64,000 bases of DNA from Sphingobacteriales bacterium. Lineage in GTDB: Bacteria > Bacteroidota > Bacteroidia > Chitinophagales > JADIYW01. The notes below the pieces were generated by a model. It ran no database searches and was not told where the DNA came from. It saw only the letters and a program-made list of their open reading frames with translations. Positions 9,963-19,339 of the stretch are shown in pieces. How positions within the stretch are numbered: position 1 is the first letter of the stretch; each line of letters begins with the position of its first letter. Made by a program: the position numbers and the translations under genes. Location of the stretch: NCBI GenBank assembly GCA_016721245.1, contig JADKIQ010000003.1, positions 371,635 to 435,634 of the forward strand, given 5' to 3'.

Positions 9963-10337
9963 ATGACTAAGATAATTTACACTATTGTATTTGTTATGAT
10001 ATCGCTTGTCTATGCACAAGCACAGTCGTCATATATTTATAAGTACAAAATTACTTTTAAGCAGCAGCAGGCTGCAAAAACAACAGCAGCTGAGAACTGG
10101 GTAAAAATACTGGCGCACACTGCAAAAGTCACACAGACAGGCGATGGTGAAGCAATGGAGTTTGAAACAACACATGAAATAAATCAGCTCATTTTTTTTG
10201 GAAAAATGGAAAAAGTTCAATTCCCTCTTGCTAATATTATTTTACTGAATAAAACAGAGATAACAAATGAGCAGAAAGATAAATTGGATCAAGTGCAGAA
10301 ACAACTGGAAACTGAACTAAAAAAATCCGGCAAATAA
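9963..10337 (+). CDS. Small secreted protein of unknown function
   Basis: A 124-residue protein with a signal peptide (~1-20, ending YAQAQ) followed by a polar, Lys/Gln-rich mature part with an amphipathic helical C-terminus. No family is recognised. It ends 11 bases before the large T9SS protein gene and is probably co-transcribed with it, so it may be a periplasmic or outer-membrane partner; that is inference from position only. Confidence 0.7.
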   Translation: MTKIIYTIVFVMISLVYAQAQSSYIYKYKITFKQQQAAKTTAAENWVKILAHTAKVTQTGDGEAMEFETTHEINQLIFFGKMEKVQFPLANIILLNKTEITNEQKDKLDQVQKQLETELKKSGK

Positions 10338-10348
10338 AAAGACACAAT

Positions 10349-13300
10349 ATGCGGAGAAATTTACACTATATAATAATTTTACTTCTATGTTCGGGTTGCT
10401 TCAGTATGAAGATAAAAGCAGCGACAACATTGATAAGTCCTTCTGTAAACAACGGAGGTTTTGAAAGTGGTACAACTGGCTGGACTTATGCTAATGACAA
10501 TAACAGTAAATGGTATGTTGGCACATTTGCAAAATTTGCAGGATCTAATGGCTGCTATACAGACGTAAACGGAACAGCAGGTGTTGGCAGTAATAGCTAT
10601 CAGGCAGGTACAGCAAGGGTTTCTCACTTTTACAAAGATATTACTTTCCCAGCAGGAGAACCTTCCATTACACTCACTTTCCGTTGGCAGGCAAACGGGG
10701 AAGGTGCTTTCAATGATTGGGATAATGTGAAGGTTTTTTTAGCACCTACATCTGTAACTCCAACCGGTGGAACAGAAGTTTCTGCTACTTACCAGATTGG
10801 TGATGATTGGTATAATTTACAAACAACCTGGCAGCTTGCTACTATCACCATACCGGCAGCAGTAGCAGGTACAACTCAACGTTTAATATTTAGCTGGAAA
10901 AATGACGGTTCAACAAAGAATGACCCGGGTGGTGGTATTGATGATGTCACCATTATCACAGATACTTTATCTGCAGGCAGTGGTTGTACTTCTAACACTT
11001 CATTATACCCTACAACAACATTTACACCCGCATGTGTAGGTATAACCGAAACAATTACATCAGCAGGCTATGCAACGGAATATTCTATGGTGAATGTTGT
11101 CTCCGGGCAAACATACACGTTCAGTACAGATATACCCACAGATTACTTAACTATTGCAAACGGTGCAGGTGGTTCTCCCGTTTATGCTTTCGGTACAACA
11201 CCGGTAAGCTGGACGGCAACTTTCACCGGTAATGTTCGTGTATATAACAATATTAATAGTTCATGTGGTACCAATACAAATTTTCGATACAGATTTGTGC
11301 AATGCGGCACACCGCCGCCGCCGCCGGCAAACGATAACTGTATAAACGCAACTGCTTTTCCGGTAATTCCAACAGATGGTACCTGCTCTTCATTAACGAA
11401 CCAGTCAACATACGCGGCAACTAATTCAATTGTCACACCAACTGGAGTTTGCAGCAGTAATTCCGGTAATCCGGACGACGATGTTTGGTTTCAGTTTGTT
11501 GCCTCTGCATCAACTATTATTTTGAATGCCTCTTGGGTGTCTGGTGAAACAGATGTTTTCTGGCAGGTATTTTCAGGAGCCTGCGGTTCATCCATGACCT
11601 CCATTCTATGTACAGATAACAATTCCGGCGGGATATTAGCAGGGCTTTCTGTCGGACAAACCTATTACATAAGATTGTATACTTACAGCAGCAGTGTTTC
11701 AACCGTTCAGGATATTTGTTTGCAAACAACTCCTGCTAATGATAATTGCATAACGGCGAAAGCATTCCCCGTAATACCATCTGATGGTTCATGTGCCAGT
11801 CTTTTGAACCAGACAACTACAGGTACTACTAATTCCGGTGTATCACCTACAGGAGCCTGTACTACTAATCCGGGAACTGCGAATGATGATGTTTGGTTCT
11901 CATTTGTGGCAACTGCATCGGATCTTATATTGTCAGCTTCCTGGGTTTCAGGAGAAACAGATATTTATTTTCAGGTATTTTCCGGCGCTTGTGGTTCTCC
12001 AATGGCAGCCTTGCTTTGTACGGACAATAATAATGGTGGAATAATGTCAGGTTTAACCATTGGGCAAACGTATTATGTCAGAATGTACACTTATACAAGT
12101 GGCCCGAATTATACCACACAAAATTTATGCATTACAAACCCATGTCCGGGAGGGACACCGGCAAATGATTTACCATGTAATGCAGTTAATATACCTTTAG
12201 GCAGTATTGCCTCCGGAGATAATTCATGTTCGTTTAGTTCAGGTGAACCTGCAACACCATCTTGTTGGGATTCATACACAAAAAATACAGTCTGGTTTTC
12301 CTTTACAGCTGCTTCATCTACAGCTAAAGTACGAACTGCACCTGGCACCTTACGTGAAACACAAATAGCCGTATACTCCGGAACTTGCGGATCATCCATG
12401 ACCCTTGTAGATTGTAATGATGATGCACCTGATTGCGGTTTTACATCATTAGATATTTCAGAATTGTCATTATCAGGATTAACGCCGGGAGCTACCTATT
12501 ATATTTCAGTTGACGGAAATGAAGATTCTACAGGAACCTTTGCTATTACAGTAATTGATGGTGCGTCGAGCTACCCGGCTACTTCCGGTCAGGAATGTGT
12601 AGTGCCTATTACGGTTTGTAACTCAGTGATAAGTGTTGGCGATCCGGGTTATCAGGGCATTGGGTTTACGTGTGATCAAACAAGCGATAATGACGAAAAT
12701 TGCACCACAGGGGAACGCGGAGTGGTATGGTATAAAATTATTATTGATAATCCGGGTACCTTGAATTTTAATATCATTCCAAATGATTATCCAACCGCTT
12801 CGTTTTCCGGAGATGAAACAGATTATGACTTCTTGTTGTGGAAAGTGAACGGTAGTGGATCTACTACATGCGGTTTAATAAATACAAATGGTGGTGCTAA
12901 TACAGTTGCTTGTAATTACGATTCATATGGGGTGACAGGTTTGGCGCCGGCTGGTAATGCACCGTCTCCATACAGTTCGGATTATGATGCTGCATACGAA
13001 CCTGGTGTTAGTGTAGCTGCTGGAGATATATTTTTACTCGCAGTGCAGAATTACAGTAATAGTACTTCCGGTTTTACACTTGATTTTACAAATACGGCAG
13101 CAGGTATAGTTAATTACGGAACACCGGCATCTGTAACATGGTCCGGTGGTGCAAACACCACATCCTGGACAACGATAGCCAACTGGGGCGGCTGCACCAT
13201 CCCTACTTGTGGTATCAACGCAATTGTATCTCCATCTTCCGCATTTCAGCCAAGAGTAACTGCAGCAATGGGTACTGTGGTGGTCAGAAATTTAACGATA

Positions 13301-14947
13301 GACCCAGGTGCCACTTTGACATTGGGTGCCAATTCTGTTGTAAAAATTTGTGAAAGTTTATATAACAACGGAACTATTATCGCCGACCCAACTTCTACTG
13401 TTTTATTCAGTGATGATTATACTGGACATAGCTTAAATGGTACTTTAAGCGGTTCCAGTAGTTTAGGTAATGTATTAATCACAGATGTTGCCGGTAGTAC
13501 AAATTGTTCTCTGATTACCAATACAAACCTTGAGTTAAAAGGCAGCATTACAACAAGCAACGCAAACAGCATTTTTAATCTGAATAATAAAAATCTAACG
13601 ATTGCAGGAAATATTATTAATGCTGCAGGAGCAAGTACATTTACCAATACACCTAATTCTGCAATTACATTTAATGGCACTGCTGCACAAACATACAGCC
13701 CAAATCAAAATGCAGCAACACCGATTTTGACACTCAATAATGTAGTAATGAATCATACGGGCAGCGGTGTATCCATTTCAACAACCAATACACCTAATAT
13801 GGTATTGGGAACAAGTGGAACGCTGACACTAACACAGGGAAAAATCATTACACCCAATACACAGGAAGTTATATTAACCAATACTGCAACATCTGCGGTT
13901 ACAGCAGGTAATATAACCAGTTACGTTGAAGGTAATTTACGCAGATACCTGGCAGCAGGTGCAACGGGTTCTTTTGATTTTCCTGTGGGGCATGCAACGC
14001 CGGGTTATGAAAGAGCAAATATTACATTTAATTCACCTGCTGCATTATCAGCAATAAATTTACTGGCACGCTTTGATACCTGGGGAGGTGCATGGCCATT
14101 GCCGGCTGCTCCGGGCTGGACAGAATGCAGTGTTACTTATAATGCTCCTTATTTAAATAATGGTTATTGGAGCATCGATGCTTCCGCTGCTACAACTGGT
14201 GATTATACCACCACCTTGTACAACTTGGGCTACAGCAATGCACAAAATGCATGGACAATAGCTAAGAGTCCTTCTTTATCACCTGCATGGGCATTAAATG
14301 GAACTTGTGTGGTATCTCCTGTTACTGCAGTTCAACGTACGGCAATGACAGGCTTTTCCAAATTTGCTACGATACAAAATTCAATCACCCTGCCTGTGGA
14401 GCTTATTTCATTTACAGGAACTAAACAAACAGATGAAGTATTGCTGAAATGGATAACTGCTTCTGAAAAAAATAGCGATTATTTTGTAGTGGAAAAATCT
14501 GCGGATGGCATAAATTATACAGCAATTGGAAATGTAAACGCAGCAGGAAACAGTAATAAATTGCTGAATTATGCATTAACGGATAAAGCACCGTGGATAG
14601 GTGAGAATTATTATCGACTTAAACAAGTGGATAAAGACGGTACATTTGAATACTCTAACATTGTTCAGGTAGATTTTTATGCCACGAAATCTTTTGCAAA
14701 TAACATTCATCCGAATCCGGTAAACAACAACCTGTATTTTGATTACTATGCATTGACAGACGATAAACTGCAAATAAAATTGTACGATTATTTAGGCAGT
14801 GTTGTTATTGATGACAGTAAAATAGTAAGTATTGGAAAAACCATTGTGCATACGGATATAAGCAGACTGGCAAAAGGAATTTATATTCTAAAAATCAACG
14901 CTACGAAATCAGATTATACGTTTACTCAAAAAATCATAAAGGAATAA
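10349..14947 (+). CDS. Large T9SS-sorted multidomain surface protein
   Basis: A 1532-residue secreted protein. A signal peptide (~1-25) is followed by a carbohydrate-binding-like beta domain (~30-210), then three related ~130-residue modules (~325-725), each beginning ANDNC or ANDLPC and containing DDVWF or TVWFSF, FSGACGS or YSGTCGS, and GQTYY or GATYY. A proline run encoded by five CCG triplets (11312-11326) precedes the first module. A further domain (~740-920) and a beta-helix-like stretch rich in Asn/Thr (~930-1250) follow. The C-terminus has the LPVELISFTG module and a T9SS sorting domain (IHPNPVNNNLY to KIIKE). It is probably a surface adhesin or matrix protein; ligand unknown. Confidence 0.87.
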   Translation: MRRNLHYIIILLLCSGCFSMKIKAATTLISPSVNNGGFESGTTGWTYANDNNSKWYVGTFAKFAGSNGCYTDVNGTAGVGSNSYQAGTARVSHFYKDITFPAGEPSITLTFRWQANGEGAFNDWDNVKVFLAPTSVTPTGGTEVSATYQIGDDWYNLQTTWQLATITIPAAVAGTTQRLIFSWKNDGSTKNDPGGGIDDVTIITDTLSAGSGCTSNTSLYPTTTFTPACVGITETITSAGYATEYSMVNVVSGQTYTFSTDIPTDYLTIANGAGGSPVYAFGTTPVSWTATFTGNVRVYNNINSSCGTNTNFRYRFVQCGTPPPPPANDNCINATAFPVIPTDGTCSSLTNQSTYAATNSIVTPTGVCSSNSGNPDDDVWFQFVASASTIILNASWVSGETDVFWQVFSGACGSSMTSILCTDNNSGGILAGLSVGQTYYIRLYTYSSSVSTVQDICLQTTPANDNCITAKAFPVIPSDGSCASLLNQTTTGTTNSGVSPTGACTTNPGTANDDVWFSFVATASDLILSASWVSGETDIYFQVFSGACGSPMAALLCTDNNNGGIMSGLTIGQTYYVRMYTYTSGPNYTTQNLCITNPCPGGTPANDLPCNAVNIPLGSIASGDNSCSFSSGEPATPSCWDSYTKNTVWFSFTAASSTAKVRTAPGTLRETQIAVYSGTCGSSMTLVDCNDDAPDCGFTSLDISELSLSGLTPGATYYISVDGNEDSTGTFAITVIDGASSYPATSGQECVVPITVCNSVISVGDPGYQGIGFTCDQTSDNDENCTTGERGVVWYKIIIDNPGTLNFNIIPNDYPTASFSGDETDYDFLLWKVNGSGSTTCGLINTNGGANTVACNYDSYGVTGLAPAGNAPSPYSSDYDAAYEPGVSVAAGDIFLLAVQNYSNSTSGFTLDFTNTAAGIVNYGTPASVTWSGGANTTSWTTIANWGGCTIPTCGINAIVSPSSAFQPRVTAAMGTVVVRNLTIDPGATLTLGANSVVKICESLYNNGTIIADPTSTVLFSDDYTGHSLNGTLSGSSSLGNVLITDVAGSTNCSLITNTNLELKGSITTSNANSIFNLNNKNLTIAGNIINAAGASTFTNTPNSAITFNGTAAQTYSPNQNAATPILTLNNVVMNHTGSGVSISTTNTPNMVLGTSGTLTLTQGKIITPNTQEVILTNTATSAVTAGNITSYVEGNLRRYLAAGATGSFDFPVGHATPGYERANITFNSPAALSAINLLARFDTWGGAWPLPAAPGWTECSVTYNAPYLNNGYWSIDASAATTGDYTTTLYNLGYSNAQNAWTIAKSPSLSPAWALNGTCVVSPVTAVQRTAMTGFSKFATIQNSITLPVELISFTGTKQTDEVLLKWITASEKNSDYFVVEKSADGINYTAIGNVNAAGNSNKLLNYALTDKAPWIGENYYRLKQVDKDGTFEYSNIVQVDFYATKSFANNIHPNPVNNNLYFDYYALTDDKLQIKLYDYLGSVVIDDSKIVSIGKTIVHTDISRLAKGIYILKINATKSDYTFTQKIIKE

Positions 14948-14962
14948 TTGCTTTGCTATAAT

Positions 14963-15000
14963 AAAAATGCCGTAGTTGGATACTACGGCATTTTTTTTTG
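14963..15000. terminator. Bidirectional intrinsic terminator
   Basis: A perfect 10-bp stem, ATGCCGTAGT paired with ACTACGGCAT, has a 5-base loop and is extended by an A tract upstream and a T tract downstream. It sits between the convergent T9SS gene and rhlE-like gene and can serve both strands. Confidence 0.9.
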
Positions 15001-15041
15001 TCTTGAATTTTTATCGAATATCAGACTGAACTTATCGAAGC

Positions 15042-16295
15042 CTATTTCGCCATTGGTTTTTTATACCATTTTTTCTTCGGCTTATTGGCATTATTGTTTT
15101 GCGGTTTCGGTCCGGAAAATTTATGCTGATGCGGTTCTTTCAATTCCACCACGGCATTCGCAATCGGATATGGATGATCCACACGAACCGGAATTTGTTT
15201 TCCAATCAGTTTCTGAATATCACGCAGTAATAGTTTTTCTTCCGTATCACAGAAAGAAAATGCAATACCTGAATTTCCTGCACGACCTGTACGGCCAATG
15301 CGGTGTACATAGGTTTCCGGAACTTCCGGTAATTCGAAATTGATAACGTGTGTCAAATCATCTACGTCAATACCACGTGCTGCAATGTCAGTAGCTACCA
15401 AAACACGTATCGTTTTGTTTTTAAAACTTTGCAATGCAGCTTGTCTCGCATTTTGCGATTTGTTGCCGTGAATAGCGGCTGCTTTTACGTTCGCAGTCGC
15501 CAGTACTTTAACCACTTTATCCGCACCATGTTTCGTACGCGTAAATACCAACGCACTGCGTATTTCTTTGTCTTTCAAAAGATGTACCAGTAAGTTATTT
15601 TTATCTTTCTTTTCAGCAAAGAAAATAGACTGATCAATCGTGTTAGCCGTGGAGGAAACCGGAGTCACTTCTACTTTTGCAGGATTCGTTAAAATGGAAT
15701 TTGCTAAGCTTTGAATTTCATTGGGCATGGTAGCCGAGAAAAACAAGGTTTGTCGTTGTGTCGGTAGCTTTGCAATTACTTTTTTTACATCATTCACAAA
15801 ACCCATGTCGAGCATTCGGTCGGCTTCATCTAATACAAAAATCTGAATAGAACGTAAATCCACATATCCCTGATTCATCAGGTCTAATAATCGACCGGGT
15901 GTGGCAACAATAATATCTGAACCTTGATTTAATGCCATTACTTGTGCGTGTTGATTTACACCGCCAAAAATAACGCTGCGTTTCAAAGGAATATGTCTGC
16001 CATAAGCAGCAAAGCTTTCCATGATTTGTATGGCTAATTCACGGGTGGGTGTTAGAATTAATGCTTTTGGAGCTTTTGTTTTTTTACCAACGATTAAATC
16101 TTCTGCTAATAATTGCAGCATAGGAATCGCGAAGGCCGCTGTTTTTCCGGTGCCTGTTTGCGCGCAGCCTAATAAATCTCTTTTTTGTAATACAATAGGA
16201 ATTGATTGTTCCTGAATGGGGGTGGGGGTTGTATACCCTTCTGTCTGGAGCGCCTTTAAAATGGGCTCAATTAAATTTAATTCTTTAAATAACAT
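15042..16295 (-). CDS. rhlE: DEAD-box RNA helicase, RhlE type
   Basis: A 417-residue ATP-dependent RNA helicase. Motifs in order: Q motif TPTPIQEQSIP (~24-34), AQTGTGKT (~45-52), PTRELA (~83-88), TPGR (~132-135), DEAD (156-159), SAT, and HRIGRTGRAG near residue 330. A basic C-terminal tail (NNANKPKKKWYKKP) is typical of RhlE proteins acting in ribosome assembly or mRNA remodelling. It converges on the large T9SS gene across a shared terminator. Its likely -7 element lies ~180 bases upstream, giving a long leader. Confidence 0.93.
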   Translation of the reverse strand: MLFKELNLIEPILKALQTEGYTTPTPIQEQSIPIVLQKRDLLGCAQTGTGKTAAFAIPMLQLLAEDLIVGKKTKAPKALILTPTRELAIQIMESFAAYGRHIPLKRSVIFGGVNQHAQVMALNQGSDIIVATPGRLLDLMNQGYVDLRSIQIFVLDEADRMLDMGFVNDVKKVIAKLPTQRQTLFFSATMPNEIQSLANSILTNPAKVEVTPVSSTANTIDQSIFFAEKKDKNNLLVHLLKDKEIRSALVFTRTKHGADKVVKVLATANVKAAAIHGNKSQNARQAALQSFKNKTIRVLVATDIAARGIDVDDLTHVINFELPEVPETYVHRIGRTGRAGNSGIAFSFCDTEEKLLLRDIQKLIGKQIPVRVDHPYPIANAVVELKEPHQHKFSGPKPQNNNANKPKKKWYKKPMAK

Positions 16296-16475
16296 TTGTT
16301 TTTAATAAGTAAGAATGTATTGAATATGTGTAATACAAGCAATTTAAAATAGCCACGTGCAAGATTAAAAAAACGGAGAAGTTTAATTTTAAACCGACAT
16401 ATTCATGTGGCAAGTAAAAAACAAATTATCCGGTGTTGTTGGGTTTAAAACCGGTAAAGCGTTCAATAATTAGCG

Positions 16476-16483
16476 CAAAGATA
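16476..16483 (-). promoter_or_regulatory. Putative -7 element for the RhlE helicase
   Basis: Read on the minus strand the bases are TATCTTTG, matching the Bacteroidota TAnnTTTG element. No clear -33 TTG box is seen. The predicted leader of ~175 bases contains short inverted repeats (16381-16394; 16430-16434 pairing with 16450-16454), which may fold. The rest of the 433-base gap to the PurF-like gene is AT-rich without a recognised gene. Confidence 0.45.
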
Positions 16484-16683
16484 CATATTTAAGCGTCAGA
16501 AACCTAATTTGAGTGTTATGTGACTATTTTTAAGTGTTGCAGGATTGTTATAATAAAGTAAAAGTATATTATAATATTTTGTATTTAATAGAATGTTTGG
16601 TGCTAAAATTTTTGTGACCCAAAATATCCACAATCATAATCCATCCTTTACATTTCTGTTTAGTTTCATTCAAAAACAAACTG

Positions 16684-16691
16684 TATTTTTG
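16684..16691 (+). promoter_or_regulatory. Putative -7 element for the PurF-like gene
   Basis: TATTTTTG matches TAnnTTTG and lies 37 bases before the ATG, implying a short leader of about 30 bases. No convincing -33 element was identified. Confidence 0.45.
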
Positions 16692-16728
16692 TATAACCAA
16701 AAAAATGTTCTTACCCGGAACATAACAC

Positions 16729-18627
16729 ATGAGCGATCAAATAAAACACGAATGCGGAATTGCCTTAATCAGGCTGCTTAAACCGCTGTCTTACTATAAA
16801 GAGAAATACGGCGACATCCACTACGGCTTGAACAAAATGTACCTGTTGATGGAGAAACAGCATAACCGCGGACAAGACGGCGCGGGTTTAGCTACCATCA
16901 AATTGGATACTGCTCCGGGTAGTCCTTATTTTGACAGAGAGCGAAGCGTAGATAAACAAGCGATAAAGGCCATTTTTGATAAAGTATTCAAACCATTTGC
17001 AAATCTTTCTGATAAAGAAAAAGAGCAGCTGCAGGATATGGATTACGTGAAGAATCACTATCCGTTTATGGGTGAATTGTTGCTGGGACACTTGCGCTAC
17101 GGTACACATGGCGGCAACGATATGAGTAATTGTCACCCGCGTATTCGTGCAAATAACTGGAAAACGAGAACCCTGATTGTGGCCGGAAATTTCAACATGA
17201 CGAACGTAGATGAGTTATTTGATAAACTGGTGGATTTAGGGCAGTTCCCGCGCGAAATGTCAGATACGATGACGGTTTTGGAAAAAATAGGTCATTTCTT
17301 AGATGTAGAAAATCAAAAATTATTTAAAAAGTTCAAGCCTTCCGGTTTATCGAATTATGAGATAACGCCGCTGATTGAACACAGTATAAACGTAACAGAA
17401 ATCCTGAAAAACTCTGCTGAAGATTTTGACGGAGGCTATGCGATGGCAGGAATGATTGGGCATGGTGATGCTTTTGTGATGCGCGATCCGAGTGGTATTC
17501 GTCCTGCCTATTTTTATAAAGATGATGAAGTGGTAGTAGTGGCTTCTGAGCGCCCGGCTATCCAAACAGCATTTAATGTACACAGAAGTAAAGTGCAGGA
17601 GATAAAACCTGGCTATGCTTTGATTATCAAAAAAGATGGTAGTGTAGGCGAAGTGGAATGTACCACACCATTGGAAAGAAAAGCCTGCAGTTTTGAGCGT
17701 ATTTATTTTTCGCGCGGCAGTGATTTTGAAATATATCAGGAACGAAAAATGCTGGGACGATTACTGGTGCCTACTATTTTAGATGCTGTACAACACGATG
17801 TGGAGAATACCGTTTTTTCCTATATTCCTAATACAGCCGAAGTGGCGTTTATCGGCATGACGGAAGAAATTCAGAAGCAGCATATACAACGGAAATTAAA
17901 AGCATTTAACGCCGGCGAAATAAAGACAACGGAGGAATTGCATGAGCAGCTTTCGGTGATGCCGCGTGTGGAAAAAATTGCGATTAAAGATGTGAAGATG
18001 CGCACGTTTATTACGGATGATTCTTCGCGTAATGATCTGGTGCAGCATGTGTATGATGTGACGTACGGCCTGGTGAGAAATAATCAGGATACGCTGGTCG
18101 TTTTGGATGATTCTATTGTTCGTGGTACTACGTTGAAGGAAAGTATTCTGACGATGCTCGACAGATTGCAGCCGAAAAAAATTATCGTTGTTTCTTCAGC
18201 CCCGCAAATTCGCTATCCCGACTGCTATGGTATAGATATGAGTAAGATGGGCAGTTTTGTGGCTTTTCAGGCTGCCGTTCAGTTGTGGAAAGACAGAAAT
18301 GAATATGCTGTTTTGGAGCAGTTGTATAAAGACTGCAAAGAAGAAATTCAGAAACCATTGCATGAAGTTCAGAATCTGGTAAAACAAGTATATGCTCCTT
18401 TTAGCCCGGAAGAAATCTCTGCAAAGATTGCCGATATCGTAAAACCGAATCATATTTTTTCAGATGTGCAGGTGATTTATCAAACGATTGAAAATTTGCA
18501 TATTGCTTGTCCGAATAACTTAGGCGACTGGTATTTTACCGGCGACTATCCAACGCCCGGCGGTAACCGCGTGGCATTGAATGCCTTCATTAATTACATG
18601 GAAGGCAAGAATGTGAGAGCGTATTGA
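16729..18627 (+). CDS. PurF-like class II amidotransferase / phosphoribosyltransferase
   Basis: A 632-residue protein resembling amidophosphoribosyltransferase, the first step of purine synthesis (PRPP plus glutamine to phosphoribosylamine). The N-terminal Ntn-amidotransferase domain has HECGIAL, QHNRGQDGAG, HLRYGTHGG and a RDPSGIRPA segment; the C-terminal phosphoribosyltransferase domain has the PRPP loop VVLDDSIVRGTT. Two points are odd. The presumed nucleophile is Cys9, so an 8-residue propeptide would have to be removed. At ~630 residues it is longer than standard PurF (~470-505), with extra segments around residues 60-105 and 365-420. From family knowledge, Bacteroidota carry such a longer paralogue besides ordinary PurF, so the exact reaction is uncertain. 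Confidence 0.82.
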   Translation: MSDQIKHECGIALIRLLKPLSYYKEKYGDIHYGLNKMYLLMEKQHNRGQDGAGLATIKLDTAPGSPYFDRERSVDKQAIKAIFDKVFKPFANLSDKEKEQLQDMDYVKNHYPFMGELLLGHLRYGTHGGNDMSNCHPRIRANNWKTRTLIVAGNFNMTNVDELFDKLVDLGQFPREMSDTMTVLEKIGHFLDVENQKLFKKFKPSGLSNYEITPLIEHSINVTEILKNSAEDFDGGYAMAGMIGHGDAFVMRDPSGIRPAYFYKDDEVVVVASERPAIQTAFNVHRSKVQEIKPGYALIIKKDGSVGEVECTTPLERKACSFERIYFSRGSDFEIYQERKMLGRLLVPTILDAVQHDVENTVFSYIPNTAEVAFIGMTEEIQKQHIQRKLKAFNAGEIKTTEELHEQLSVMPRVEKIAIKDVKMRTFITDDSSRNDLVQHVYDVTYGLVRNNQDTLVVLDDSIVRGTTLKESILTMLDRLQPKKIIVVSSAPQIRYPDCYGIDMSKMGSFVAFQAAVQLWKDRNEYAVLEQLYKDCKEEIQKPLHEVQNLVKQVYAPFSPEEISAKIADIVKPNHIFSDVQVIYQTIENLHIACPNNLGDWYFTGDYPTPGGNRVALNAFINYMEGKNVRAY

Positions 18628-18632
18628 TTTTT

Positions 18633-18658
18633 CGTCATAGCGAGGAACGAAGCTATCT
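18633..18658 (+). repeat. REP-like intergenic repeat unit
   Basis: The stretch CGTCATAGCGAGGAACGAAG followed by CTATCT closely resembles a short repeat (GTCATTGCGAGGAACGAAGC...) that I recall from intergenic regions of many bacteria, including Bacteroidota. Only one copy is present here. Confidence 0.55.
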
Positions 18659-18673
18659 GTTCAATTTATCAAA

Positions 18674-18736
18674 ATGAAAAACGTTTATTTCTTCAGTGGT
18701 CTTGGTGCAGATGAACGAGTATTTCAGTATTTATGA
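18674..18736 (+). pseudogene. Remnant of an alpha/beta-hydrolase gene start
   Basis: Only 20 codons remain, MKNVYFFSGLGADERVFQYL, then a stop. This closely resembles the N-terminus of Bacteroidota alpha/beta hydrolases, which begin with a strand and an SGLGAD segment. No continuation in any frame is recognisable in the 150 bases that follow. It looks like a gene deleted after its first codons, and it sits 15 bases after the REP-like unit. The rest of the gap to 18889 is featureless AT-rich DNA. Confidence 0.5.
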
Positions 18737-18889
18737 TTGTACAAAATGCACATGAAATTTATAAAATAATAAGTAACAATTTATAGGTATTTTCAGGTTG
18801 ATAAAGGGGCTTAAAGAGCTAATTTCTCAATTTTCTGTTGCTTTTGCAACCCTTTCTATGTAATTTCACTCTTACATAAAAGTCCTGAA

Positions 18890-19339
18890 ATGAAAAAATT
18901 AACCCTTTTTCTCTCAATTTTTATTGCCTTTATTTCAACTGTATCTGCCGTGCAACTATACAGTAACGAAGGTGTAAGCCTGAATCATAAGGTAACTAAA
19001 GAAAAAATAGTTTTTGTTCCGTCCATGAACAGAAATATCATTATATGGAAAAGCACCTTTGAACTGGATAATACCAGCAAAAAAGCAATAGCAGTAAGAA
19101 TCCCTTGTTATTTATGTTATGTATATGCTTATCTAAGTCCGATGGAAATTTCATCTGTACAAAAACATGTTCCGGAATTAATATTATCCGATGCGTATAA
19201 AAATTATGTGGCGGAAAAACCCAGAATGGTTAAGGCGAAACAAATCATTACTAGCGAAAAATATTTTGCCACACTGGATAATGTGGATTTACGCACCGCC
19301 ACCATGAACTGGGATTTCAAATTTTCTTTCTGGTATTAA
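18890..19339 (+). CDS. Small secreted protein of unknown function
   Basis: A 149-residue protein with a signal peptide (~1-20, ending VSAVQ). The mature part contains a CYLC pair (~residues 75-78) and ends in an aromatic segment (WDFKFSFWY). No known family is recognised. Its stop overlaps the convergent panB stop by four bases. A periplasmic or surface location is inferred from the signal peptide. Confidence 0.65.
   Translation: MKKLTLFLSIFIAFISTVSAVQLYSNEGVSLNHKVTKEKIVFVPSMNRNIIIWKSTFELDNTSKKAIAVRIPCYLCYVYAYLSPMEISSVQKHVPELILSDAYKNYVAEKPRMVKAKQIITSEKYFATLDNVDLRTATMNWDFKFSFWY

Noticed and set aside
14948..15343. 131-residue plus-strand frame after the T9SS gene
   Set aside because: It runs through the terminator hairpin and lies antisense to the RhlE helicase; composition is not protein-like.
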